Under the pieces are notes generated by a model. It ran no database searches, was not told where the DNA came from, and saw only the letters and a program-made list of their open reading frames with translations. 64,000 nucleotides of DNA, taken from BMS3ABIN04 sp964553325 (GTDB lineage: Bacteria; Bacteroidota; Ignavibacteria; Ignavibacteriales; Melioribacteraceae). The stretch lies in contig CAZKKI010000069.1 in assembly GCA_964553325.1 (NCBI GenBank), positions 9,777 to 73,776 of the forward strand, given 5' to 3'. This document shows positions 50,466-60,068 of this stretch, piece after piece (position 1 is the stretch's first letter; each line of letters starts with the position of its first letter). Position numbers and translations under genes: made by a program.

Positions 50466-51896
50466 TTGCACGTACCAACAAATACAATATATTCGCAAAT
50501 AGATAAAGTCTTTAATTTACAAGTTCAAAACAAAACCCATCTAAGAAATTCTTCCGCAAAAGAACGGATTGAGAAACTAGAAAAAATCGAAAAGTGGATC
50601 AATCTTAATAAAGAAAAAATCCGTAATGCAATTTATCAAGACTTTCGAAAACCTAATCCCGAAACGGACATAACGGAAATTTTCAACACTCTCGCGGAAA
50701 TCAGAACGACAAAATCCAAGTTACGAAAATGGATGAAACCGCGAAAAGTATCGCCAACGCTAACTATGTTAACCACCACAGGCTACATTCGATATGAAGC
50801 AAAGGGTGTTGTTCTGATTATTTCGCCGTGGAACTATCCGTTTTTATTGGCGGTCGAACCATTGGTTTCGGCAATAGCTGCGGGAAATGCGGTTATTATC
50901 AAACCGTCCGAAGTATCGTTCAACACCTCATCGGTAATAAACGAAATGATTTCGGAATTGTTTCCCGAAAATGAAGTAAAGGTTTTCGAAGGAGACAAAG
51001 AAATTGCAACATATCTGTTAAGCAAACCATTCGACCATATTTTTTTTACGGGAAGTACGGCCGTGGGTAAAATCGTATTGAAAGCCGCAGCAGAACACTT
51101 CACTACGGTCACACTAGAACTCGGCGGTAAATCACCCGTTATTGTCGATTCTTCGGCCGATCTGCAAGATGCAGCCCGGAAACTTGTTTGGGGAAAATTC
51201 TTAAACGGCGGGCAAACTTGTCAAGGTCCCGATTATTTACTCATTCAAAGTGATATTAAGGAAAAATTTACGGAATTGATGATTTCGAATATTGAAAAAT
51301 CTTTCGGAAAAAATCCGGGTGAAATTAAGAGCTCGAATGATTTGGCCAGAATTATTAATTACAATCATATCGACAGATTAATTTCTTACTTTGAAGAAGC
51401 AAAAAAACTGGGTGCAAAAATTGAATTCGGCGGAGAATACGACAAAGAGACAAATTATTTTTCCCCGACAATTCTCAGCGGCAATTTCACAAATACAAAA
51501 TTGATGGAAGAGGAAATTTTCGGACCAATCTTACCTGTACTTACATTTAAGAAAACGGAAGAGGCTATTGAAACAATCAATTCCAAAGCTCCCCCGTTAG
51601 CCGTTTATATTTTCAGCAAAGATAAACACACAATAGAAAAAATAAAAGCAAATACCGTTTCCGGGGGTGTTATAATTAACGACTTGGTATTACAATTTTC
51701 ACATTACAATTTACCGTTCGGCGGAATAAAGGAAAGCGGGTTGGGAACAGCACACGGTTTCTACGGTTTCGAAACGTTTTCTAACAGGCGGGCAATTTTG
51801 AAACACCACAAATTCAGTCCGATTAAACTTTTTTACCCGCCTTACACGAAAACCAAACAAAAACTGATTAACTTACTAATTAAATATTTTAAATAG
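50466..51896 (+). CDS. NAD(P)-dependent aldehyde dehydrogenase (ALDH3-like)
   Basis: A 476-residue oxidoreductase converting aldehydes to carboxylates. The catalytic Cys252 is in GGQTCQGPDY, Glu218 in LELGGKSPVIV, and the NAD-binding segment is ISPWNYPFLLAVEPLVSAI. The C-terminal part (FSHYNLPFGGIKESGLGTAHG) and the short length match class 3 (fatty/aromatic aldehyde) enzymes. The start codon is TTG at 50466, with GGTGAT upstream; the next ATG would remove the N-terminal helix, so the TTG start is preferred. A hydrophobic, basic C terminus (KLINLLIKYFK) may associate with the membrane. Its substrate is unknown. Confidence 0.9.
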   Translation: MHVPTNTIYSQIDKVFNLQVQNKTHLRNSSAKERIEKLEKIEKWINLNKEKIRNAIYQDFRKPNPETDITEIFNTLAEIRTTKSKLRKWMKPRKVSPTLTMLTTTGYIRYEAKGVVLIISPWNYPFLLAVEPLVSAIAAGNAVIIKPSEVSFNTSSVINEMISELFPENEVKVFEGDKEIATYLLSKPFDHIFFTGSTAVGKIVLKAAAEHFTTVTLELGGKSPVIVDSSADLQDAARKLVWGKFLNGGQTCQGPDYLLIQSDIKEKFTELMISNIEKSFGKNPGEIKSSNDLARIINYNHIDRLISYFEEAKKLGAKIEFGGEYDKETNYFSPTILSGNFTNTKLMEEEIFGPILPVLTFKKTEEAIETINSKAPPLAVYIFSKDKHTIEKIKANTVSGGVIINDLVLQFSHYNLPFGGIKESGLGTAHGFYGFETFSNRRAILKHHKFSPIKLFYPPYTKTKQKLINLLIKYFK

Positions 51897-51941
51897 CAAT
51901 CGTTAAACTTTAATCATATTGACAATCGGAAATTCAATCGA

Positions 51942-54080
51942 CTAATCGTCTAATTCACCGGTTTTTAATTCTCGTACAATTCTTTCGGCACCATAAACTT
52001 TATCGAGAACTTCTATCATTGCTTGAGAAGCCACCGCAATCATTCTGTTGTTAGCCGGAATATAAATAAAATCACCCACAATACTTTGTACGTTACCGTC
52101 GAATGCAACACCGACTATTTCTTTATCCTTATTGATAACGGGGCTGCCGGAATTTCCGCCAACGATATCGTTTGTAGCAATAAAATTATACGGTGTAGCA
52201 AGATCTAAATCTTCCGGCGGAGATTGCCAACGTTCGGGTAAATCCCACGGATATTCTTTTTCGTTTCCGTAGTACCTATCGTACATTCCGTAAAAAGTTG
52301 TTTTCACAATTGCTCGTGTTCCGTTATACGGAAAAGTTTTTACAACGCCGTCGCTGATTCTTAACGTAAAAGTTGCATCGGGAGGAATCGAGGTTCCGTA
52401 AATTTCGAAAATAACCCTTCCCAATAAATTTTCGAATGCATCTTCCGTATCGTTTACTTCTTTGGAAAGTTTAAGCAATTCTTTCAATTCGTCTTTTGTA
52501 TTAGCAACAAAATAAATGAAAGGATCTTCGGACGATAAAATTTCTTTGGGCTCTTTCCTTAAAAGCTCTTCGGTTTTTTCTTTACTAACCAAAACGGATT
52601 TACCAAGCATATATTCCGCGGCTTCTTCGCCGGTTTTGTTTTCCATTAATTTCTGAACCAGCGGGTTATCATCACCCAAATTCATCCGGATAAAATCCAG
52701 ATAAATTCCCAGTTTAACTTTACTTAACACGGTATCGATTTTTTCGGGATAAAAGTTTGCAATAACGGAATCCAATTTGGCTCCTTTATAAATATCGGGT
52801 TTAATACTATCGGGCATAAGCATTTTTTCCGCAAAAGCAACCACTTTTTTCGCCAAAGCAAAATAATCGTCCCTAATGAATCGACTCCCGCGATAAGCCG
52901 CAATTTTAGTATCGTATCTTCTTAATTCATTTCTCGTTTTTTCAATAGCCTCCCAAATGTGCCCGTAATTTTTCTTCAAATTGGAATCGGCAAATACAGC
53001 TTGTTTAAGTTTTTCTTCAAAGTCTTTTTTCCTCGCCATAATTCGAGGATCCTTCAAACCTTTATAAGCGTAGTGAAATACTTTTTGTGCATTACCGATT
53101 CTCGTTCTAATTTTCTCAAATTCGTCAGCTCGCTCGGGGTATTCCGCTTTTAACTCTTCCAATTTATTATAATAAGTATCCAATAAAAATGCACGGTTAC
53201 GGTATGAAACATCTCTGAAGTATTCAAGTTGAGCAACCGTTTTCAGTCTGTTTGTTCTGCCCGGATTTCCGACCGTAAAGATCGGTTCGCCTTCTTTCGC
53301 ACCATCTTTACTCCATTTGAAATAATTTTCGGTATTCAAAGGTTTTCCGTCGTCATCGTAAACCCGGAAAAATGTAAAATCCAAATCGTATCGCGGATAT
53401 GTAAAATTATCGAAATCACCTCCGAAAGCAGCTATTCTTTGTTCGGGCTCGAATACCAAGCGGACGTCGTTATATCTTTTATAACCGTAAATAGCCCATT
53501 TCCCGCCGTTATAAAATTTTACTATTTGGCATTTCAAACCGGTTTCTTCGGAAAAGCCATCCACTAATTCTTCTATTTTCTTATTCCGGAATTCAATCTT
53601 TTCTTCTTCCGTAGAGCCCGCGTTAAAAGCCGCTTCAACCGAATCGGTTACATCTTCGATAAGAACAAGTTGCTCGACGTACATGAAAGGAGCCCGTCTT
53701 TCATCTTCCAAAGTCTCTGCGTAAAAACCGGTTTTTGCCAAGTCTTCTCCCTCTTTCTCAACCGTTCGCCTATGCCAAACCGAACAATGATTATTAGTCA
53801 TTATTAAACCGTTGGGCGAGATGAAACTCGCCGTACATCCCGGAATGCGAAGTGCCGAAAGTCTGACATCTTCAAACCAATCTTCCGAAAATTCTATACC
53901 GTATCTATCCTTCAAATACTCAACGGGCGGATAGTCGAACGTCCACATTTTACCGATGTCGAATTTATCGGATTGCGGACTTAGAGGCTCATCAAAATCT
54001 TGCGCCGGAATAACCGAAAGCGAAAACACAATTAATATAAATACTATTATTTTAAACTGCGCGTTTGTGCGTAATACCAT
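51942..54080 (-). CDS. S46-family dipeptidyl-peptidase (DPP7-like), copy 2
   Basis: A 712-residue paralogue of the gene at 47748, sharing the same catalytic layout: signal peptide (FSLSVIPAQ), His in MTNNHCSVWH, Asp in GDFDNFTYPRY and Ser644 in GNSGSP. Gly662 (FDGN), 18 residues after the serine, again suggests DPP7-type rather than acidic DPP11-type specificity. Instead of NHHC it has NNHC; the catalytic His is retained. ATG at 54080 has a GGGAGA site. The two copies differ enough to be old duplicates and may differ in cut preferences. Confidence 0.93.
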   Translation of the reverse strand: MVLRTNAQFKIIVFILIVFSLSVIPAQDFDEPLSPQSDKFDIGKMWTFDYPPVEYLKDRYGIEFSEDWFEDVRLSALRIPGCTASFISPNGLIMTNNHCSVWHRRTVEKEGEDLAKTGFYAETLEDERRAPFMYVEQLVLIEDVTDSVEAAFNAGSTEEEKIEFRNKKIEELVDGFSEETGLKCQIVKFYNGGKWAIYGYKRYNDVRLVFEPEQRIAAFGGDFDNFTYPRYDLDFTFFRVYDDDGKPLNTENYFKWSKDGAKEGEPIFTVGNPGRTNRLKTVAQLEYFRDVSYRNRAFLLDTYYNKLEELKAEYPERADEFEKIRTRIGNAQKVFHYAYKGLKDPRIMARKKDFEEKLKQAVFADSNLKKNYGHIWEAIEKTRNELRRYDTKIAAYRGSRFIRDDYFALAKKVVAFAEKMLMPDSIKPDIYKGAKLDSVIANFYPEKIDTVLSKVKLGIYLDFIRMNLGDDNPLVQKLMENKTGEEAAEYMLGKSVLVSKEKTEELLRKEPKEILSSEDPFIYFVANTKDELKELLKLSKEVNDTEDAFENLLGRVIFEIYGTSIPPDATFTLRISDGVVKTFPYNGTRAIVKTTFYGMYDRYYGNEKEYPWDLPERWQSPPEDLDLATPYNFIATNDIVGGNSGSPVINKDKEIVGVAFDGNVQSIVGDFIYIPANNRMIAVASQAMIEVLDKVYGAERIVRELKTGELDD

Positions 54081-54265
54081 TTTATCTCCCGAGTTTAACT
54101 AAATCAGATATATTAAATTCCACAACTCCAAATATAATGAACGATTTTGTAAATGAAAGGCATTCTTTCGTTACTTCTTCAATGCTCCATTCAATTTAAT
54201 ATAAAACAAATTATTTTGTTATTTTACACGAATAAAATTCAATAAACAAAATTCAGGAGAAACAA

Positions 54266-55612
54266 ATGTCCAAAATTCCGGGATTTAAGGCATACGACAT
54301 TCGTGGGAAAGTGCCCGGTGAGCTAAACACCGACTTGGCATATAAAATAGGGCGTGCAACGGTTAAATATTTGAACGCAAAAAAAATTGTAATAGGCAGA
54401 GATGTGCGTGAATCTTCGCCTCAATTAGCCGAAGCACTTTCGAACGGAATAACCGATATGGGTTGCGACGTAATCGACATCGGGCTTTGCGGAACGGAAA
54501 TGATTTATTTCTCAACTCCGAAATTTAATGCGGACGGCGGAATAATGATTACGGCAAGTCACAATCCACCCGAATACAACGGATTAAAATTTGTACGCGA
54601 GGGTTCCAAACCGATGGGATACGATAGTGATTTGAAATACATCGAAGAAATGATAGTAAAGGGTAATTTGGGTGAAATTGCCATCGCTAAAGGTAAAGTG
54701 CAAAAAATAGATGTGATGAACGAGTTTATCGAAAGTCTTTCGAAAGTTTATAATAAAGAATCCATAAAGCCCTTTAAGGTGGTGGTAAACGCGGGCAACG
54801 GTTGCGTAGGTCCGGCTCTCGATGCAATCGAACCGAACCTTCCCGTAAAATTGATAAAAGTTCATCACGAACCGGATCCGACTTTCCCAAATGGAGTGCC
54901 GAATCCCCTTCTGCCGGAAAACAGACAATCGACAATCGATGCAATTAAAGATAATGAAGCGGATTTAGGAGTTGCATGGGACGGTGATTATGACCGATGT
55001 TTCTTTTTCGACGAAAACGGCGAGTTTATTGAAGGATATTACATTGTCGGCTTATTGGCAAAATCGATTTTGAAAAAATTTCCCGGCGAACACATTGTAC
55101 ATGACCCGCGTTTAATATGGAATACGATTGATATAGTAAACAAAGCCGGAGGAAAAGCGGTAGTTTCCAAAAGCGGTCATGCTTACATAAAACAAAAAAT
55201 GCGCGAAGTTGATGCCATCTACGGCGGTGAAATGTCCGCTCATCACTATTTCCGAGACAATAATTACTCGGACAGCGGAATGATTCCGTTTTTATTGGTC
55301 ATGGAACTAATGTCGGTTGAAAACAAGCCTCTAAGCGAACTTGTCGGGGAAATGATTAAAAAATATCCGTGCTCGGGTGAAATAAATTCCAAAATCGAAA
55401 ACCCGGCGGCTAAACTCGAACAGATCAAGGAAAAATATGCGGACGGTAAGCTCGATTTGCTTGACGGTGTAAGCGTCGAATACGACACTTGGCGATTCAA
55501 TGTTAGAATGAGTAATACCGAACCGCTACTGAGATTAAACGTTGAAACAAAAGGTGATAAAGAATTGCTCGAGCAAAAGACTAAAGAACTATTGGATTTT
55601 ATAAGAAGTTAA
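54266..55612 (+). CDS. Phosphomannomutase/phosphoglucomutase
   Basis: A 448-residue alpha-D-phosphohexomutase that interconverts hexose 1- and 6-phosphates for glycan precursors. The phosphoserine loop is TASHNPPEYNGLKF, the metal-binding loop is DGDYDRC and the sugar-binding loop is GGEMSAHHYF; the final phosphate-binding domain ends with RMSNTEPLLRLNVE. Length is normal. It fits LPS or polysaccharide synthesis (compare kdsB). An AGGAGA site precedes the ATG. Its specificity between glucose and mannose phosphates, manB/algC or pgm, cannot be fixed by eye, so no symbol is given. Confidence 0.93.
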   Translation: MSKIPGFKAYDIRGKVPGELNTDLAYKIGRATVKYLNAKKIVIGRDVRESSPQLAEALSNGITDMGCDVIDIGLCGTEMIYFSTPKFNADGGIMITASHNPPEYNGLKFVREGSKPMGYDSDLKYIEEMIVKGNLGEIAIAKGKVQKIDVMNEFIESLSKVYNKESIKPFKVVVNAGNGCVGPALDAIEPNLPVKLIKVHHEPDPTFPNGVPNPLLPENRQSTIDAIKDNEADLGVAWDGDYDRCFFFDENGEFIEGYYIVGLLAKSILKKFPGEHIVHDPRLIWNTIDIVNKAGGKAVVSKSGHAYIKQKMREVDAIYGGEMSAHHYFRDNNYSDSGMIPFLLVMELMSVENKPLSELVGEMIKKYPCSGEINSKIENPAAKLEQIKEKYADGKLDLLDGVSVEYDTWRFNVRMSNTEPLLRLNVETKGDKELLEQKTKELLDFIRS

Positions 55613-55684
55613 TAATCAAATTTTAAAACAATAACGGTATTAATTCGTCCAATATAAAAACGGATTAGTAACGGAGGAGTAAAA

Positions 55685-55903
55685 ATGAGCGATCAAAAAG
55701 AAAAAGCAATTGATGTTGAAAAATTATTAAAAAACAAACTTAAATCGGTCAGTATCGGTCAGCTTGAAGATGCAATTGCCAAAGTAGTTACCGATTTGGT
55801 TGGGGAAGATTATAAATGTACGATTAGCGAAGTTAAGTATACGTTATTCAGTGGTGCAGACTTTCACGTTAAAATTGAACTAACTTACAATCCGGAAGAC
55901 TAA
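55685..55903 (+). CDS. Small conserved-looking hypothetical protein
   Basis: A 72-residue acidic protein with helix (DVEKLLKNKLKSVSIGQLEDAIAKVVTDL) and a C-terminal beta part (CTISEVKYTLFSGADFHVKIELTY). It has a strong GGAGGAG ribosome site eight bases before the ATG, which supports real translation. No known domain is recognised. It lies between the phosphohexomutase and the antiporter genes, in the same direction, possibly in one operon. Confidence 0.6.
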   Translation: MSDQKEKAIDVEKLLKNKLKSVSIGQLEDAIAKVVTDLVGEDYKCTISEVKYTLFSGADFHVKIELTYNPED

Positions 55904-55934
55904 AAACCGGTTTACCGGAAATCAACGAGCTTAA

Positions 55935-56864
55935 ATGGAAATATTTATAAACACTTTAATAATTGCAGGCAGCATATTCGGGCTTTGGGGCGGAGCCGTT
56001 TGGGTCGTCGAATCGGCTTCCCGTTTGGCTAAAAAGTTAGGACTCTCGGAGCTTGTAATCGGACTAACGGTTGTTGCCATTTCCACTTCCGCACCGGAAT
56101 TTGCCGTTACCGTTTCAGCCGCACTTAAAGGTCAATCCGCAATTTCCGTCGGTAATGTAGTAGGTTCAAATATTTTTAATTTGGGTTTTATTTTAGGACT
56201 CGTGGCAATTTTCAGTAAATTGAAAATTAACAAAAGACTGTTGTATCGCGACGGTTCCCTATTGATGGGCACAGGAATAATCTTACTCATTTTCTTCTAC
56301 GATCATACACTTTCGTATTTCGAAGGAATTTTACTAGCAGGAACTTTGATAATTTACGTTGTATATTTAATTCAACATAAAGAAAAAGGAGACATAGTAG
56401 AAGAAATTCCCGCCGGTGAGTTTAAATGGATAGATATTCCGAAACTAATCATCGGAGTCGGATTAATAATTGTTAGCGCCGATTATTTAGTGGAAGCTGC
56501 ATCGGAATTGGCGCGTGTATTCGGTGTATCGGAATGGATGATCGGAATTACGATTGTTGCCGCAGGCACTTCGATGCCCGAATTTGCAACCTCGGTTGTT
56601 GCCGTTAGCAAAGGCCGGCATGGAATTTCAGCGGGAAATTTAATAGGCAGTGATTTATTCAATTTACTCGGTGTGCTCGGAACGGCGGCTATAATCCGCC
56701 CGTTGCATATACAAACCAACGAATATATCGGTTTGATTTTATTGGCCGCTTCATACATCGTACTTTTAATAATGATGAGAACCGGTTGGAAAATTTCCAG
56801 AACCGAAGGAATTCTTTTAATTCTTATTGCTCTTCTGAGGTGGTCGGTAGATTTTATCTTTTAA
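55935..56864 (+). CDS. Ca2+/Na+ (K+-dependent) antiporter, YrbG-like
   Basis: A 309-residue membrane antiporter of the CaCA family with ten hydrophobic helices arranged as two inverted halves. The two alpha-repeats are clear: GLTVVAISTSAPEFAVTV with GNVVGSNIFNLG, and GITIVAAGTSMPEFATSV with GNLIGSDLFNLL. The acidic residues in the PEF segments are the cation ligands. It should export calcium in exchange for sodium. Its stop codon overlaps that of the convergent aminotransferase gene within TTAA at 56861-56864. Confidence 0.93.
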   Translation: MEIFINTLIIAGSIFGLWGGAVWVVESASRLAKKLGLSELVIGLTVVAISTSAPEFAVTVSAALKGQSAISVGNVVGSNIFNLGFILGLVAIFSKLKINKRLLYRDGSLLMGTGIILLIFFYDHTLSYFEGILLAGTLIIYVVYLIQHKEKGDIVEEIPAGEFKWIDIPKLIIGVGLIIVSADYLVEAASELARVFGVSEWMIGITIVAAGTSMPEFATSVVAVSKGRHGISAGNLIGSDLFNLLGVLGTAAIIRPLHIQTNEYIGLILLAASYIVLLIMMRTGWKISRTEGILLILIALLRWSVDFIF

Positions 56865-57997
56865 GGTTTAATTAACTTTCTTAATTCCGAAATAACCGTA
56901 TCGATCTCATCTTCGGTATTGTAAAAATGTGGTGAAAATCTAATCTTTCCTTCCCTCATCGATCCGATAATATTTTTCTCTCTAAGCCGGTTAATTATCT
57001 CCTCGGCATTATTAACAGGAAACGTAACTATTCCAGAGAAGTATGATGAATTTATATTGCCAAGTAACGGTTCTATTCCTATTTCATTTAACCTGTTTCG
57101 GAAATATTCCGTATTGAATAAAATTCTCTTTTCAATTTCATTGTAACCAATTTCTTCAAAAAATTTCAAAGCCTCACTAAGGGCATTAACTCCAATAAAT
57201 GAATATGTGCCGGTTTGAAATCTTTCGGCGGTTTGTTTTAATTCCAGTTTATAATCTAGCAAATCCCATTCATTCTCTACGGAAATCCAGCCTACCGCTT
57301 TCGGATCTATCTTCTCTTGCAGTTCCTCGGTCAGTGCTATAAAACCCAAACCCATCAATGCCATCAACCATTTGTGGCTGCCCCCCGAAAGAAAATCGAT
57401 ATTGTATTTTTTGAAATCTAATTGCAAAGCGCCCAATCCTTGAATGCCATCGACACAAAAGATTATGTTTTTTTCTTTGCAAAGCTTACCAATGCTTTCC
57501 AAATCGGCTCTATACCCGGAAAGAAATTGAACAAAACTTATTGAAATTAATTTTGTTTTCGGCGTTATCAAACTTTCGATATCTTCCAAAGAAACTATTC
57601 CGTTATGGGATTTTACAAAATCTATTTCAACTCCTTGTTTGTTTAAATTCAAAAAAGGATAAACATTAGCCGGAAATTCAATGTCATTTAAAATTATTCG
57701 ATCGCCGTGGTTCCACTTTAGACCTTGTGCAAGAATATTCATTCCGTCCGTTACACTTTTAGTAAAAGCGATTCTATCCGGAGAAACATTAATTAATTTA
57801 GCTAACTGTGCTTTCAGTTCATCTACTTTACTAAGTCCTGCATGGTAATTATTAACTTGTGAGACGCTTCTTTCGAAAAGATATTTATCAATACTTTCAA
57901 CAACGGGTTTGGGTAAAGGAGAAACCGCTGCGTGATCAAAATAAATTTTACCGGTTTGCAGGTAAGGAAACTTTTCTCTTATTTTCTTAACATTCAT
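56861..57997 (-). CDS. Class V aminotransferase (cysteine desulfurase-like)
   Basis: A 378-residue PLP enzyme of the class V group (YFDHAAVSPLPKPV at the start, DGIQGLGALQLDFK, then the Schiff-base lysine in GGSHKWLMALMGLGF). This group includes isopenicillin-N epimerase-like and cysteine desulfurase-like enzymes; no conserved active-site Cys for IscS/SufS is evident in the expected loop, so sulfur transfer is uncertain. It forms its own minus-strand unit, convergent with the antiporter and following the OPT transporter gene after a terminator. Confidence 0.85.
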   Translation of the reverse strand: MNVKKIREKFPYLQTGKIYFDHAAVSPLPKPVVESIDKYLFERSVSQVNNYHAGLSKVDELKAQLAKLINVSPDRIAFTKSVTDGMNILAQGLKWNHGDRIILNDIEFPANVYPFLNLNKQGVEIDFVKSHNGIVSLEDIESLITPKTKLISISFVQFLSGYRADLESIGKLCKEKNIIFCVDGIQGLGALQLDFKKYNIDFLSGGSHKWLMALMGLGFIALTEELQEKIDPKAVGWISVENEWDLLDYKLELKQTAERFQTGTYSFIGVNALSEALKFFEEIGYNEIEKRILFNTEYFRNRLNEIGIEPLLGNINSSYFSGIVTFPVNNAEEIINRLREKNIIGSMREGKIRFSPHFYNTEDEIDTVISELRKLIKP

Positions 57998-58019
57998 TTT
58001 CCAACCAATGTGTTTTGTA

Positions 58020-58053
58020 TTAAAAGAAATAAGCCGTGATTAACTCACGGCTT
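58020..58053 (-). terminator. Terminator after the OPT transporter gene
   Basis: On the minus strand AAGCCGTGA (58053-58045) and TCACGGCTT (58039-58031) form a perfect 9-base stem with a 5-base loop, followed by ATTTCTTTTA. It lies 32 bases after the stop of the 58086-60068 gene. Confidence 0.85.
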
Positions 58054-58085
58054 AAAGTAATACCGGATTATTCTTAGTAATAAAA

Positions 58086-60068
58086 TCAATCTTCTTTCTT
58101 TGCTCTCAACGAATCCCAAGTCATATAAGCAATTAAAACCGCGAACATTATTAATCCGAGCAACTCGGCACCGTGGGTTTCCGACCATTCATGGAGTTTC
58201 CAATCGGCTCCGGCGGATTTTAATATAACGCTTATTACACCCATTAAAGCTCCACCGGCAATAAATCCGGATGCAATAAGTATTCCCCTTTCCTTTCGAA
58301 CTCTGTTAAGATCTTCGTCTTTACTTCTCGTGGAAACATAATGAGCAATTAAACCGCCTACCAATATCGGCGTATTAAGTTCGAGAGGCAAGTACATTCC
58401 AAGTGCGAAGGCTAACGCCGGCACTTTGATCATCGTTAAAATCAACGCGAAAAATGCACCGGCAATATACATCATCCAAGGAGCAGGTTGATTAGACATC
58501 AACGGTTTAATTACCGCTGCCATTGCGTTAGCTTGAGGTGCGGGAAGTTCGCTTCCTGTAAATCCGTATGTATCGTTTAACAATAAAATCACCCAGCCTA
58601 CGGTGGCGGCGGAAACTACCGTTCCTACAAACTTCCAAGTTTCCTGTTTATACGGAGAGGAACCCAACCAATACCCGATTTTCAAATCGGTTATAAAAGC
58701 ACCGGCGACCGATAAAGCGGTGCATACAACTCCACCGATAATAAGCGCCGAAACCATTCCGGCCGGCCCAGAAAGACCCGCTGCCACCAAAATAACCGAC
58801 GACAAAATCAAAGTCATCAATGTCATTCCGGATACCGGATTGGTTCCAACAATTGCAATTGCATTAGCGGCAACCGTTGTAAATAAAAACGAAATAATTA
58901 ACACTATCAACAAGCCGATTATTGCATGCATAAGGTTATGTACAACACCAAACATGAAGAATATAAAGATGACAATTGCGGTTAATGTAATTCCAACCGC
59001 AATAATTTTCATCGGTATATCCCGTTGGGTACGCAACGTATTGCTTTCATCATGATGTTTTCCACCGAACAATTCTTTAAATCCAAGTGAAAATGCGGTC
59101 TTTATAACACCGGATGATCGAATAATTCCAATCAATCCCGCCATTGCAATTCCACCTATACCAATGTGGCGAACGTAATGACTGAAAATTTGTTCCGCCG
59201 ACATATCTTTTACAAGCAAATCAACACCGGCACCAATCGGTATTGTAATGTAATCCCCCAAGTAAGCAAAGATTGGAATAATAACAAACCAGGCGACAAA
59301 CGAACCGGCGGCAATAATCGCCGCATACTTCAGTCCGACGATAAAACCAAGTCCCATTACCGCCGCACCCACATTAAGTTTAAAAACCAATTTGAACTTA
59401 TCCGCAACAGTTTGGCCCACTTCTACAACACGGGTTGTAAAGACTTCGCTCCACCACCCGAACGAAGCGATTATAAAATCATAAAAGCCGCCGATAATTC
59501 CGCTGACTACCAAAACAATAGCTTGACCGCCTTCCTTTTCTCCGGCAACCAATACTTCCGTGGTTGCCGTCGCTTCGGGGAACGGAAATTTACCATGCAT
59601 CTCGGCAACAAAATATTTTCTGAACGGAATAAGAAACAGTATGCCGAGAAATCCGCCGAAGAGCGAGGCTAAAAATATTTCGATAAATTCAACTTCCAGT
59701 TCCAAAATATACAATGCAGGCAAAGTAAAAATTGCACCCGCTACAATAGCACCGGAGGTTGCACCGATAGATTGAATTATAACGTTTTCGCCCAATGCTT
59801 GTTTACGCTTGAATGCGGTTGCCAGTCCTACCGCCAAAATAGCTATGGGAATAGCGGCTTCGAAAACTTGACCGACTTTCAAGCCCAAATAAGCTGCAGC
59901 GGCAGAAAACAAAACCGCCATAACCAAACCCCAAAATACCGACCAAGCATTAACTTCGGGGTAAGTTTTTTTTGGATCCATTATCGGAACATATTCCTCG
60001 CCCGGTTTTAGTTCCGTATATGCGTTTGCCGGCAAGCCGACGGTTTTCTTAATATCAATATCGCTCAT
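58086..60068 (-). CDS. OPT-family oligopeptide/metal transporter
   Basis: A 660-residue membrane protein with about 16 helices of the OPT superfamily (NAWSVFWGLVMAVLFSAAAAYL start, GENVIIQSIGATSGAIVAG, FPFPEATATTEVLVAG, then FALGMYLPLELNTPILVGG and DEDLNRVRKERGILIASGFI at the end). OPT members import oligopeptides or metal chelates by proton symport. The start overlaps the stop of the subtilase gene by one base (TAATG), so protease and transporter are co-translated, which supports peptide uptake as its job. Confidence 0.93.
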   Translation of the reverse strand: MSDIDIKKTVGLPANAYTELKPGEEYVPIMDPKKTYPEVNAWSVFWGLVMAVLFSAAAAYLGLKVGQVFEAAIPIAILAVGLATAFKRKQALGENVIIQSIGATSGAIVAGAIFTLPALYILELEVEFIEIFLASLFGGFLGILFLIPFRKYFVAEMHGKFPFPEATATTEVLVAGEKEGGQAIVLVVSGIIGGFYDFIIASFGWWSEVFTTRVVEVGQTVADKFKLVFKLNVGAAVMGLGFIVGLKYAAIIAAGSFVAWFVIIPIFAYLGDYITIPIGAGVDLLVKDMSAEQIFSHYVRHIGIGGIAMAGLIGIIRSSGVIKTAFSLGFKELFGGKHHDESNTLRTQRDIPMKIIAVGITLTAIVIFIFFMFGVVHNLMHAIIGLLIVLIISFLFTTVAANAIAIVGTNPVSGMTLMTLILSSVILVAAGLSGPAGMVSALIIGGVVCTALSVAGAFITDLKIGYWLGSSPYKQETWKFVGTVVSAATVGWVILLLNDTYGFTGSELPAPQANAMAAVIKPLMSNQPAPWMMYIAGAFFALILTMIKVPALAFALGMYLPLELNTPILVGGLIAHYVSTRSKDEDLNRVRKERGILIASGFIAGGALMGVISVILKSAGADWKLHEWSETHGAELLGLIMFAVLIAYMTWDSLRAKKED

